Part shown: one piece after another, positions 11,901-22,139 of the stretch
How positions within the stretch are numbered: position 1 is the stretch's first letter
Layout of the letters: every line of letters starts with the position of its first letter
Assembly: GCA_003339415.1 (NCBI GenBank)
Contig: PDHQ01000461.1
Span: 1 to 22,417 of the forward strand
DNA from: Ophiocordyceps camponoti-saundersi (nom. inval.)
Lineage: Eukaryota; Ascomycota; Sordariomycetes; Hypocreales; Ophiocordycipitaceae
Reading direction: 5' to 3'
DNA: 22,417 nt
Notes under the pieces: generated by a model
Seen by the model: the letters and a program-made list of their open reading frames with translations, nothing else
What the model was told of the DNA's origin: nothing
Database searches by the model: none
Position numbers and translations under genes: made by a program

Positions 11901-12051
11901 GTTCTAAAAGAGGTTTTACGTAGCTTTATATTAACTCTTTAATTAATTATAACTTACCTTTATATAATTACTTTTATAAAAGTCTATTATTAGGGTTAAT
12001 TATTCTATTCTTTACTAATTTATAATTAACTAAATTTTAACTACTAATTAG

Positions 12052-12475
12052 TATTAGTTAGCTTTCGCCGTTACGTAAGCGGGAGTTAATAGTAACTAAA
12101 GTTACTAAAAGTATATACTTTTAGTTCTTAATAATTATCTATATCTTATTTACTAAGGTAATTCCTAGTTTTACTTATATATAAAATATCCTTTTATATA
12201 TTCCCCTTTTCTTTTTCGTATACGCCCCTTTCTATACTTGATATTAGATCGAGTATAACTAGATCTCTTCCTAAAACTAATCTAATATTAACTAGGAGTT
12301 TATTAGAGCTCCTATCTAAAATACTATAATAAAAATACTAATAAAACTTACCTTACTTCTTATTACTATGCTTCTTTATAATATATCCTACGTAATATGC
12401 CCCTTTCTTTATTCCTATATATAGATCCTCCTCCTCCCCCGTATAGATTATTATTATATTCTAACATTTCCTATA
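12052..12475 (-). repeat. Copia-1 5' LTR (424 bp)
   Basis: It is the same length as 6093-6516 and aligned without gaps. It keeps two rare CA/TG dinucleotides that the partner has lost or lacks (CTAACATTTC near 12461-12470 and ATACTTGATATT near 12235-12245), as well as TGC at about 12369 and 12398. On the minus strand it starts TATAGGAAATGTTAG and ends CTAACTAATA. As the 5' LTR it would have held the promoter, but no TATA box can be singled out in sequence this AT-rich. Confidence 0.95.
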
Positions 12476-12480
12476 ATAAT
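12476..12480. repeat. Target-site duplication of Copia-1, right copy (ATAAT)
   Basis: It pairs with GTAAT at 6088-6092. Both derive from GCGGT, still visible in the uninterrupted copy C at 16444-16448. Sequence after 12480 (ATTATAG...) continues the alignment with copy C at 16449. Confidence 0.85.
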
Positions 12481-13680
12481 ATTATAGTAATATTCTAAAA
12501 TACTATTTATAAGCTTTAGTTTAATTTAAAATAGCTTTATATTATTTTTAGAGAAAAGGTATACTTTACTAGTAAAAGTTATACTTTTATTATAAAAGGG
12601 GTATTAGCGTAAGCCTTATAGTAAGGCGGTAAGGAAGCTTTTTAGAAAAAGATTAAGTTATCGAATAAAGTTTTAATAATATAATTATATACGAAAAAAT
12701 ATTATTTAAAAATTTAGCAAAGCTCCTTTATAGTTACTATTAATAGCGTAATAAACGTAAACTAAATCTATAATAAGGGTATAATAATATAAGCGGAGAT
12801 TTTTAACGCGGAACCTTATATGCTAAAAATCTAACCCTAATAATACTTTAAATACTACTAGCTTAGATATATTACTAAATACTATATAATAAAGCTATAA
12901 TATAGCTAGTACTCCGCCTTTCTATACGCGGAGGGTAAGTTAGCTTATTTTATAGCGTATAGAAAGAAACTATATTATTACTCTTTTTATCGAGGAATTT
13001 ACCCTAAGTAAAGTTAACTTTACCTTAAGATAAGAGTAGCGTAGAACTAAGCGAAGGATACTTATATTTCCTAACCTTAAAGATTTACGGACTAAAACTT
13101 TATATATACCGCCCCTCCTCCCCCTCTAGCGCTAACCGGAGTTTAATAATAGCTAGGGCGGAAACGCTAGAAAGCGAATATAATAGCTCCGCCTCTAACC
13201 CCCTTTCTAAACTTATTTATAGCTTCGCTATAATAATTAAGCCGCCTTTTAAGATTAGCTATTATAAGGTTTATTATAAGCTAGTAAAACTTTTATATAT
13301 TTTTTAATTATATTAATAAAGCTTTAATTAAATAGATTATTTAAGATATTATAATTAAACGTAAAGATTTAGTTTATAATAATAATAATACTTAGAAAGA
13401 TAAATAATTATATAAACTTTATACTAAACTTAAATTACGTATACTCTTATTACCGTAAACTTTATTTCGGAGGAAATATTAGCTTCCTAATTACTTATTA
13501 TTACCGGACTTATTTAAGGTATAGAGTACCGGGTGCGGACCTAGTCCGGCCCTAAACTAAAGTAACGCTTAAGGGGAGGGTTTTACTCTAAGTTTTCCGG
13601 TTTTTCCTACTCTTAGAATATATATAAGATAGTTCTAAGCTATATTAAGCATACTAGCGTACGAATATTATAATTATTAT
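12481..13680 (+). mobile_element. R1 repeat, copy B, right part
   Basis: It continues copy B after Copia-1 and aligns with 16449-17626 of copy C. It is richer in C and G than copy C, including a GC patch near 13527-13555 that copy C has lost. Both strands can be read over long stretches after repairing Q/W stops. Plus: FLYAEGKLAYFIAYRKKLYY near 12915-12975. Minus: LALEGEEGRYI near 13105-13140. The coding strand is therefore not settled. The right end carries only a short, degenerate ATT tail (13660-13680), unlike copy C. With the left part, the full copy is about 1.87 kb. Confidence 0.75.
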
Positions 13681-15785
13681 AAGGAATTTCTTAATAAAGC
13701 TTCTAGTTTATTATATAATAACGCTTTATTTTTTAAAAAGCTATAAGAAGGCTTTAAAAAATAGATAGGAAACTTACTTTACTTAGTATTTAGTTTATCT
13801 ATAAAAGTCTTTCTAAGCACTACTAATAAGAAAGGAGCCTTTAATTTTTAAGTAAAGAGCTTTATATATAGTTTTACTTATATATATTATAAGTTTAATA
13901 TCTAAAGGTTTATCTATAATTTTTAAGTTAGTTTTTTAAAAATCCGGGCTAGTTTTTACTTATTATATATAAACTAGAATAATATTTCCTTTAGCTTTTT
14001 CTTTATATATGATTAAGTTAAGTTCCTAAGCCTAGGTTTAGGTTAGTTCTAGGGTTACTTAAGTTAGTTTAGGCTAAGTAAGCGCGGGCGTAAGCGCGTT
14101 TAAAGGTATTAAGGGCGTATAAGAGTTCTTATTAGATAATAAGGCATATAAAGCTATTATTTATTATCTAAAAGGGTCTAGTATAAAAGGGTTCTTATCT
14201 TTTTTTTATTATATAAGGTAGCTATTATATATATTACCGAGTTATATAAAAGAGTAAGGTTAAGTATAACGGACTATTAATCCTTTTATCCGCGGTTATC
14301 TTTTTTACCTTAGCTAATCTATATACTACCTAATATACTAATTAATATTAGATAAGCTATCTATTATTAGTAATAAGGGGTTTTTAAAAAAAGTATATTA
14401 TCGTAATTACCTTTTTATATAAAATATACGGAGAGGGTAGCTATTTAAATACCTAATTAAATATATAAAATAATAATAAGGAATATAAAAAGTAAAGTAA
14501 GGAGTAAAGAATTAGAAGGATCTTATATAAAGGGTTTTTATAACTTAGGTAAGCTATATAATAGTATAAGGCTATAAGGATAATATAAAGCTATTAAAAT
14601 ATCGTAAGATATATACTTTAATAATAGCTAATATAGTTATATTTTTAAAATATTATATAAAGATAATATAATTATAAGCGTAAATTATAGAATTTTAAAA
14701 TTAATTAACTTAAAAAAAGTATAACTTAAATATAGAAAAAACTTATTAAAAAATATTAACTATATTTAAAATAGGTAAAAAAAATATTTATTTAAACTAA
14801 AAAAGCTATTTAAGATATTTTTATATTAATTACCTTAATAAAATAGCTAAACTCTTTTTACTTAAGTATTACGAAAATTTACTATAAAAAAGTAAATAAG
14901 TTTATAAGTAAAAAGAAAGATTTTAGCGCTTTTATTATAAACTTAAAAGATAAAATAAAATCTAATAAGATAATTTTCTATAATAAGTAAAAAAAGATAA
15001 ATATTCTATTTTATACCTTAGAAAAGAAGCTTATAAGCTTTTAAAAACTTAATATAAGTTAAGAAAGCCCCTTTTTTATATTAGTTAAGATAATTTAATA
15101 TTTAAAATCCGCTTATAAAAATTCGAATAAATTTATTAAAGCTATAAACTAGCTTTATAAATTAAATTTCTCCTTAATTAGTAGATAAAAAATATAAAAG
15201 TTTTTTACTAAGTTTAATTACCTTATAGCTAAAACTTAAATTCTTTTAACTTAACTTAAATATAAGCTTTAAAATTCTTTATTTACTAACCTTAACTTAA
15301 GCTTTTTTATAAAAGCTAAAAACTTATATATAATATATTAAAAACTTTATAAATATATAAAAAATATTATATTTTATTAAAAAAAGAAGTTTATTTATTA
15401 AAAAGCTATATAAAAAGCTTATTAAGATAGTAAAATATTTTTAATAATATAAAAAAGAATTATAGTTAAAATTATAACTTTATTTTAAAAAAGCTAGCTT
15501 TTAAGTAAAAAAAAAGTTTATTAGGAAAATAATTCTTATTTTATTTATAAAAAAAACTATATAGCTAAGGATTACTTTAATTAATTAGAAATTTAAAAGA
15601 GTTTATAAAGTTTAAACGCCCCTACTTAATTTTATTTAATTAGATAACTTTAATTTAGGAAAAAAGAAAACTATTATAAAGCTTTTTAATAATTTTAAAA
15701 ATATTATATATAAGATAAAAAATAAAAAAGTTATTTATTATTAATAGTTAATTTTAAATTAATAATATTATTTTTAGAATATTTA
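13681..15785. other. Unassigned RIP-degraded DNA between R1 copies B and C
   Basis: No LTRs, inverted termini or recognisable protein motifs were found. Two stretches look formerly coding. At about 13690-13940 a minus-strand frame gives KAPFLLVVLRKTFIDKL and KPSYSFLKNKALLYNKL; it could be the upstream part of Copia-2 Gag displaced by copy B, which I could not prove. At about 14239-14610 a plus-strand frame gives RTINPFIRGYLFYLS and VRSKELEGSYIKGFYNLGKL. A small GC-rich island with AAGCGCGGGCGTAAGCGCGT lies at 14080-14100. The rest (14640-15785) is very AT-rich and I see nothing further in it. Confidence 0.4.
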
Positions 15786-17626
15786 AACTTTTATATATTT
15801 TATAAATTCTGCGCTTATAATAATATAAATATAAAATTCTTATTTTTATATTATAAATAAACTCCGCTCCCTTTATTATTATATAATAATAGTTAGCTAC
15901 GCTTAGAGTAACTTTAAAAGGGAGGGTAATATTATATAAGTTAATTATAACCGCGAAAATTTTTTACTTATAATATAGCTTTACTATAAATTATAATAAT
16001 TTTAAATTTAAAAGTTTACTATACTTATTATTTTATTAAAAGCTAAGGTAAATATTAATAAAATTATTTTAAAAAACGCTTTTATTTTTATATAAGTAAT
16101 TATTAAATAAATAGCGGAGTCTAAAAGGGTTTAGAGAGGCGCCCCCCTTATTTTAACTTTATTAATTAAGAATATCTTCTTAGCCGTTATAGCTATAGTT
16201 TCCTCTTTTTTATATAGCTTTAAGAGGAGTAAAATCTTTTAATATAAGCTATAATTATAGCTAAAGTGTTAAAAAAGATTATTAAAAAATAAATTCTAAG
16301 GTAATATAAATAATAATTTATAATTCGCTTTAATTTTATTACTATTTTATTTTAAGTTTAAAGCCTTAAAGTAATTATAATAAATATTAATTATAAACTT
16401 TATAAATAAGGTTAAGCTTTTATAATAAGGAAACTACTTAGTAGCGGTATTATAATAATATTTTAGAATATTATTTATAAGCTTTAGTCTAATTTAAGGT
16501 AGCTTTATATTATTTTTTTAAAAAAAGTATACTTAACTAATAAAAGTTATACTTTTATTATAAAAAAAGTATTAATATAAGCTTTATAATAAGGTAATAA
16601 GGAAGCCTTTTAAGAAAAATAAAGTTTTTAAATAAGGTTTTAATAATATAATTATATATAAAAAAATATTATTTAAAAACTTAGTAAAGCTTTATAATAA
16701 TTATTATTAATAATATAGTAAATATAAATTAAATTAATAATATAAATATAATAATATAAATAAAGATTTTTAATATTAAATTATATATATTAAAAGTTTA
16801 ACTTTAGTAATATTTTAAATATTATTAATTTAAATATATTACTAAATATTATATAATAACGTTATAATATAATAAATACTTTATTATTTTATATATAAAA
16901 AGTAAGTTTATTTATTTTATAGCTTATAAAAAAAACTATATTATTACCTCTTTTATTAGGGGTTTTACTCTAAGTAAAATTAACTTTATTTTAAAATAAG
17001 AGCGGTATAAGATTAAGCGAAGGATATATATATTTCCTAACTTTAGATATTAATAAACTAGAACTTTATATATATTACCCCTTCTCCTCTTTTAGCGCTA
17101 ACTGGAGTTTAGTAATAATAGGGGCGGAAACGCTAAAAAGCGAATATAATAATACCTCCCTTAACCTTTTCTCTAAACTTATTTATAGCTTTATTATAAT
17201 AATCTAACTATCCCTTAAAATTAGCTATTATAAGGTTTATTACGGAATAATAAAACTTTTATATATTTCTTAATTATATTAATAAGGCTTAAATTAATTA
17301 GATTATTAAAGCTATTTTAATTATTTATAGAAATTTAATTTATAATAATAATAATAGCTAGAAAAATAAGTAAGCTATATAAACTCTATAGTAAACTTAA
17401 GTTATATATACCCTTATTACCGTAAAGTTTATTTTAAGGGAAATATCGGTATTTTAATTATTAGTTATTACTTTACTTATTAAATATATAAAGTACTAAG
17501 TATAGTTAGTATTTAACCCGAAGCTAAGATAACGCTTAAGGGGAGGGTTTACTTTAAGTTTTTTTAGTTTTTCCCCCTTTTAAAATATATATAGGATAGT
17601 TTTAAGCTATATAAAGTATATTAGCA
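15786..17626 (+). mobile_element. R1 repeat, copy C (uninterrupted, about 1.84 kb before the tail)
   Basis: It aligns with copy B on both sides of Copia-1 and with copy A over its right third, and it preserves the pre-insertion target GCGGT at 16444-16448. It is more heavily mutated than B: many CpG and other C/G sites of B are T/A here. It ends GCATATT directly before the (ATT)n tract. The left limit near 15786 is where similarity to copy B ends. Class is inferred (possibly a LINE-like or non-autonomous element); no reverse transcriptase, transposase or terminal repeats were recognised. Confidence 0.75.

Positions 17627-17695
<69 letters not shown>
17626..17695. repeat. (ATT)n microsatellite at the end of R1 copy C
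   Basis: About 23 uninterrupted ATT units follow directly on the conserved GCATATT end of R1. Copies A and B have shorter, imperfect ATT-rich tails at the same place. Position and variable length suggest a tail belonging to the element, as in non-LTR elements with simple-repeat tails, but a microsatellite expansion within R1 would look the same. Confidence 0.9.
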
Positions 17696-17697
<2 letters not shown>

Positions 17698-18660
17698 TAC
17701 TTTTTATACCTTTATTTTATATAATATTAAAATAAATATTTATTTTTTAGTTAGTTATTATTTTATAAAATAAATAATAAAGCGCTTAAGCGCTAAGCTT
17801 ATCTTTATCTACCTTATTCTTTTTATTAATTTTTAAAGCTATTAAGCTAGATTAGTTTATAAGTACTTAATTATTATCTTAATAATTAATAATTAATATT
17901 TTCCTTAAGAAATTTACTAAATAACTAACTATATTTAAAATCTTTATATTAGCTTATTTTTAATAGCTAAGAAAAGGCTATTACTTAATAATATAGCTTA
18001 GAAATTAATTTAGCTAGATAATTTACCCGCTTTTACTAAATATTCGCCTTTAATCTTATTATTAGAAAAGCCTTTTTCTATTAAAAATTTAAATCTAGCT
18101 ATCTAAGCGGATATTAAACGCCGGAACCGCTTTCTTTATTAGAATAAATATAAATATTAAATTCTTTAAGATTTATAAAAGAAAAAAACTTTATATAGCT
18201 TATAAAGAAAAAAGGCTAGCTTAAATAATAACTTAAAATAATTAAGAAACTAATAACGCGGATAAGAATATTTAAAAAAATAACTCATCCGCTAAATATA
18301 ATAAAACTTTTATTATATATAATAAAAAAATAACTTTATTAATATTTATAATTTTTATAAAATAAAAAATAATAGTAACTTAATTATAATTATAAAGCTA
18401 AGCTTAGCTAGCTATATATATATAAAATAAAAAATCTTATTTTTTTAAAAAAAACTTAAATATATTATTTATATATATAATATTATTTCTCTAGCTTTTA
18501 TATACCTTAAACTAATTTTTTAATAAGAAAAAAGCTTATATTTTTATTAGCTTTTAACTTAGCTATAATATTACCTTTAAATTTAAAAAGCTTTTAAACT
18601 TAGTAAGGCCTCTTTTTTATAAAATGCTTATAAAATATTTATTTTTAAAAAAGAAAACTA
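17696..18660. other. AT-rich gene-free stretch
   Basis: RIP-degraded sequence with almost no CpA or TpG. I find no recognisable motif, terminal repeat or convincing long frame. Isolated CpG-containing patches occur near 18030 and 18110-18130. Confidence 0.5.
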
Positions 18661-19087
18661 TTAATTACTTACTTAAGATTAAGTTTATTAAGCTAAATAT
18701 TAGTCCTTATACTACTTTTATTCTTTTTGCACTAAAGCTATACTTAATAGCTTAGCGCTTTTATATTAATTATTAATAAATAAGTAATTACTTATTTACC
18801 TTTTTTTAAAAAAAATATAGCGTTTAGCTATTAAAAGGCGAAATAATTCTTAAAAATTAATATTTTTTAAATATTTTATTATTTTTTTCTTAATTTTAAT
18901 TTTAGATATTTTATAGCTTTTTATATAAAGTTTTTTATAATCTATTAGCTTATTATTTTATTTAGCCTTAAAATAAAATTTACTTAATCTTAAAATTTTA
19001 TTAATATTAAATTTTATAATCTTTTTAATTATTATATAAATATATATAATAATAATATATTAATTTACTTAAATAGCGAAGAAAAAG
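18660..19087 (-). pseudogene. Degenerate coding-like segment, family unknown
   Basis: On the minus strand, after reading TAA/TAG as former Q or W, the segment is rich in Q, K and N with charged helices, for example KTLYKKLQNIQNQNQEKNNK (three repaired stops) and SAKRIKVV. Its frame differs from that of the neighbouring segment at 19085-20410, so either an indel separates them or they are different genes. No domain recognised. Confidence 0.3.
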
Positions 19088-20410
19088 AATATTTAAAAGA
19101 ATATTAAAAAATAATCTAATACTTATATTAAGTAAACTTATAAAAGAATATCTAAAAATTAGGATTAAATATTATAAAAGTTAATTACCTTAATATAATA
19201 TTATATATAAGCTAAGGAATAAGTATAAACTCTTATAAAATATAAATAATTTAAAATTTAAATATAAAAATCTTTATAATTATAAAGCTATTTACTTATT
19301 TATAAGATTTTATAATTTTATCTAAATCTTTTATTATTATATTAATATTACTATTAAGCTTTTAAATTATTTTTTAAAAAGAGATATTAGTTTTAAGCTT
19401 AGATTAAAAAAAAGCTTTTAATAAAATAAAGAAGTTAGCTATATAAGCTTTAATATTTATTTTCTTTTATTTAAAACTCTTAATATATTTTAAAACTAAT
19501 ACTTTTAAAATGTTATTATTAATATATTTTAATAATAATAAAATAAATAAATATAAAAGCTTATAAGCTTTTTTTAAAAACTATAATTTAGTTAAATAAG
19601 TATATTTAATCTAAAATTATAAACTTCTTATTATTATATAAAGCTTTAAGTATTTTTACTTAAAATTATTTAGTTAAAAGTTTAATATAATAAGAAATTA
19701 TAAAGCCTTAATTTATTTTCTACTAAGAAAATTACTTTTTATTTATTAAGTTTAATAATTTAATCTCTTTACTTAATTTAATACTTATTTTTTATACTAA
19801 CTTAGCTAGCTAAATATAGCTATTAATACCCTTTTATATAAAATAGCTTAACTCCTAACTATAAAAGTTTATAAAAAGAAAAAAAACGCTTATAATAATT
19901 TTCCTAAAAAGCCTTAAATTTAAAGCCTTAACCCTAACTCTTATAATTATTTTAGTTTACTTTATAAAACTTTATCTTATTAAGGGCGGAGTTAGTATAA
20001 TTAACTAAAGAAAAAAATATAAGCTAGATATTTAGATTTTATAATAATTTTCTTATTATCTTTAAGTAAGATAATTAAAAGTAATTCTTTCTTAATATAG
20101 CTTTAATTTAGAATATATATAAGCTAGCTATTTTCGCTTATAATAAATAAAATAAAATTACTTAAATATTTTAATAAAGCTATTATTAGCTTAGAGTAAA
20201 GTAAAATATCTATTAATATATTTATAAGTATTATAAGTATTAAAAGAATAAAACGCTATAAGATAAAACTTTAAGTTTATTATATTTTTTACTTATTTTA
20301 GCTTTTATATAAAAATAAGTTACTTATAATAGAAAAATAATATTAAAAGACTATTTTAAATATAATTATATTTAAACTTTTATCTATAAGCTAAGCTTAA
20401 TTATTACTAT
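19085..20410 (-). pseudogene. Unrecognised decayed protein-coding sequence, at least 440 codons in one frame
   Basis: A single minus-strand frame can be followed for about 1.3 kb. All in-frame stops are TAA or TAG, as expected from CAA, CAG or TGG after RIP, and no frameshift was needed. Readable segments are NTYNTYKYINRYFTLL (near 20200-20250), KKELLLIILLKDNKKIIIKS (near 20040-20100), IILTPPLIR followed by RVRVKALNLRLFRKIIISVF (19900-20000) and IIIKDLDKIIKSYK (near 19310-19350). The mix of charged and hydrophobic residues is protein-like, and the other frames have more stops. It shows none of the copia, gypsy or LINE motifs I know. It may extend beyond 20410. Because RIP targets duplicated DNA, it was probably part of a repeat. 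Confidence 0.45.
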
Positions 20411-21480
20411 ATTATTAAGTAAAATAAAATATAGCTAAAATACTTATAAAACGCTATTTTTAATACTTTTATTATCTTTTTAATATATTAGATATATAGA
20501 TTATTAATAACGCTAGCTTATTTATCTTAGAATTTCTTAATAAAATTAACTAGCTAATTAATATTAAGTATTATTATAATAGTAACTTTTATCCTTAAAT
20601 ATAAAGTAATATAAAAATAACTAATTAATACCTAAACTAAAAGCTATAATTTTATTAATAAATAAATATTAAAATTATTAAAGTATTTTCTTTATTACCT
20701 TAAACTTTATATATAACTTTTTTTAATATATATTAATTAGTATAGCGCTATTTATAATTACTTTTAAAAAAGATATATAAAACCTTTTTTTAGTTTTTAG
20801 CCTTTTAAACTCTTTAAATATTTTAAGCTTTACTGCTATAGTTTATAAACTTATTAATTAAATATAATAAATATAATAATAAGCTTAAATTATTATTAAA
20901 AAAGCATATAGTAAATAAAAAATATAAGCTAATAAAAAATATTACTTAGTAGATTTTATAATTAGTAATAAGGTATTCCTTAGCTATAAAAGTTTCCTTA
21001 AAATAATACTTATAATATACTTTAATATATAATAATTAAGATTTTTTATAATTATTAAAGATTAAAGTATAGCTATATTTTTAATTTACTAAATAGCTAT
21101 TAGATAATAAACTTATTTTACGCTAATCATTTTTATAAAGTTATTATAAATCTTTTACTTAGCTAAAAGCTACCTTTTTTTAAATTAGAAAATATTAATA
21201 ATTTATTAAATAAAAAGTAAATTAAATCTATTTATTTTATATTATAAAATAATATAATTAATTAAAATATTAAGTTTATTAATATAATTATAACTTAAAT
21301 AAAATATAATATTTTATTAGGAATTTCTAATATATATTAATAATTATTAAGAAATTTTATAAATATTTCTTAAATACTATTAGCTTACTTATTTTTCTTT
21401 AATATTAAACTAAAACTATTATTATAAAGGTCTTATACTTCTTAATATCTGCAAAAAACTAACTCTATTAATATAGAATA
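20411..21480. other. AT-rich gene-free stretch
   Basis: Very AT-rich, with few CpG and only scattered residual GCA or TGC sites (near 20833 and 20904). It may hold the upstream part of the decayed minus-strand gene, but I could not follow the frame with confidence. Confidence 0.4.
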
Positions 21481-21492
21481 ACTTAAGAGGTT

Positions 21493-21520
21493 CTAAGGTA
21501 TATATAGTATATATACTTAG
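21493..21520. repeat. Imperfect 28-bp palindrome next to a GC-rich patch
   Basis: CTAAGGTATATATAG and TATATATACTTAG form a near-perfect inverted repeat. It marks the abrupt transition from the AT-rich block to the GC-rich patch that begins at about 21537. It may be an element end, but no partner was found. Confidence 0.5.
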
Positions 21521-21536
21521 GGTTATAGTCTATATA

Positions 21537-21660
21537 TAGCCCGCGCCCGTCCCGCGCGCGGCGCTAACTAATTATATATACCTATATATACTCCACGCTT
21601 ATTATACGCGCGGACTTAACTAAGCACCCCCTACGTACCTTAGCTATTTAGGCGTAGCTC
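21537..21660. other. GC-rich, CpG-rich patch in an AT-rich block
   Basis: About 30 bases (from 21537) are almost pure G/C with repeated CGCG. They are followed by further GC-containing sequence including ACGCGCGGAC, GCACCCCCTACG and GGCGTAGCTCG to about 21660. CpG is dense while CpA and TpG are nearly absent, which is what RIP leaves from a very GC-rich precursor. It could be the remnant of an LTR, a promoter island or element end. There is no reading frame. Confidence 0.6.
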
Positions 21661-21871
21661 GAATCCTTTATATACCTTATTACTTTAAGAAAAAAGTATT
21701 TCTAGCTATAATATATATATATATAAGGTATAAGTTAAAATACCCCTTATATAGAAAATTTTTCTTCCTTTTTTTTTATTTTTCTCCTTAAGCTAGTTAT
21801 ATTATTTTCCCTTATTAAGTAATTATTTCTCTAAGCTTTATATTTTATTATTTCGCTACTATATTCTTATA

Positions 21872-21962
21872 ATTCTTTTTTTTATTATTATTATTATCTA
21901 AGCTCTTTATAATTATTTATTCTTTTTTTTTATTATTATTATTTTTTAAGCTTTTTATATCC
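21872..21962. repeat. Tandem duplication of about 46 bp (two copies)
   Basis: The motif ATTC, nine T, (ATT)n, then AAGCTCTTTATAAT occurs twice, starting at 21872 and 21918. The copies differ in the number of ATT units and by a few T/C changes. Slippage on the T run or ATT units is the simplest origin. Confidence 0.75.
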
Positions 21963-22013
21963 GTTAAGTTATTATATTACCGCCTTAATATATTATTTAG
22001 TTAACTATAGTTA

Positions 22014-22033
22014 CCGCCTTATATAATAGGCGG
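22014..22033. repeat. Short hairpin CCGCCT...AGGCGG
   Basis: A perfect 6-bp stem with an 8-base loop (TATATAAT). A second half-site ACCGCCTTA lies at about 21979. It could be a terminal inverted repeat or chance; no element was delimited. Confidence 0.45.
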
Positions 22034-22139
22034 CTAGATTATAAAGGAGGATTTAGATAATAAAAATATTATTATATTATAAAAGGTAGAATATTTATAT
22101 ACTCCCTATATCTAGGACCTTTATAATAGCTATAATATC

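Larger units (their letters stand above)
6540..11990 (-). pseudogene. Copia-1 gag-pol polyprotein, disrupted by many RIP stop codons
   Basis: It once encoded the Gag, protease, integrase, reverse transcriptase and RNase H polyprotein. Gag-like sequence is readable near 11345-11950, for example LSEIYLYVKEYILESL. The block after the integrase core is near 8519-8800 (segments FTLLIFRVY and LDILKLPLNSQVRV, with one repaired stop). The RT start is at 7941-7968 and later RT motifs follow at lower coordinates, with the RNase H end near 6600-6900 (KKKRLIIDI, NLADTITK). From about 7970 down to 6600 one minus-strand frame suffices, with no frameshift; damage is point mutation only, mostly Q or W codons turned to TAA/TAG, plus M to I and D to N. 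The polyprotein limits are approximate because neither start nor stop codon can be recognised. Confidence 0.92.
6093..12475 (-). mobile_element. Copia-1: complete Ty1/copia LTR retrotransposon, RIP-inactivated, 6383 bp
   Basis: Two direct repeats of equal length (424 bp) bound the element, and a 5-bp duplication flanks it. On the minus strand the order is 5' LTR (12052-12475), Gag, integrase, reverse transcriptase, RNase H, polypurine tract, 3' LTR (6093-6516). Integrase before RT is the Ty1/copia arrangement. The element sits inside R1 copy B, and copy C shows the corresponding empty site. LTR ends read TA...TA on the minus strand, as expected for TG...CA after RIP. A primer-binding site should adjoin 12051, but I could not assign a tRNA to the mutated bases there. 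Nothing in it can be expressed as protein today. Confidence 0.95.

Noticed and set aside
8463..11990. A plus-strand frame with relatively few stops over more than 1000 codons inside Copia-1
   Set aside because: It looked like a novel protein, but the minus strand of the same bases carries the integrase C-terminal block and Gag-like sequence, in line with RT and RNase H motifs further down. The plus frame is an antisense shadow of the polyprotein, favoured because RIP makes stops mainly at former CA/TG sites.
12030..12051. Primer-binding site next to the Copia-1 5' LTR
   Set aside because: The position is right, but the mutated bases on the minus strand (CTAATTAGTAG...) could not be assigned to a tRNA, so no feature was called.
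5426..17626. R1 copies B and C as a pair of 1.8-kb LTRs around 13681-15785
   Set aside because: The internal part would be only about 2.1 kb with no recognised pol, copy A shares just one end of R1, and no LTR-type ends or target duplication were found.
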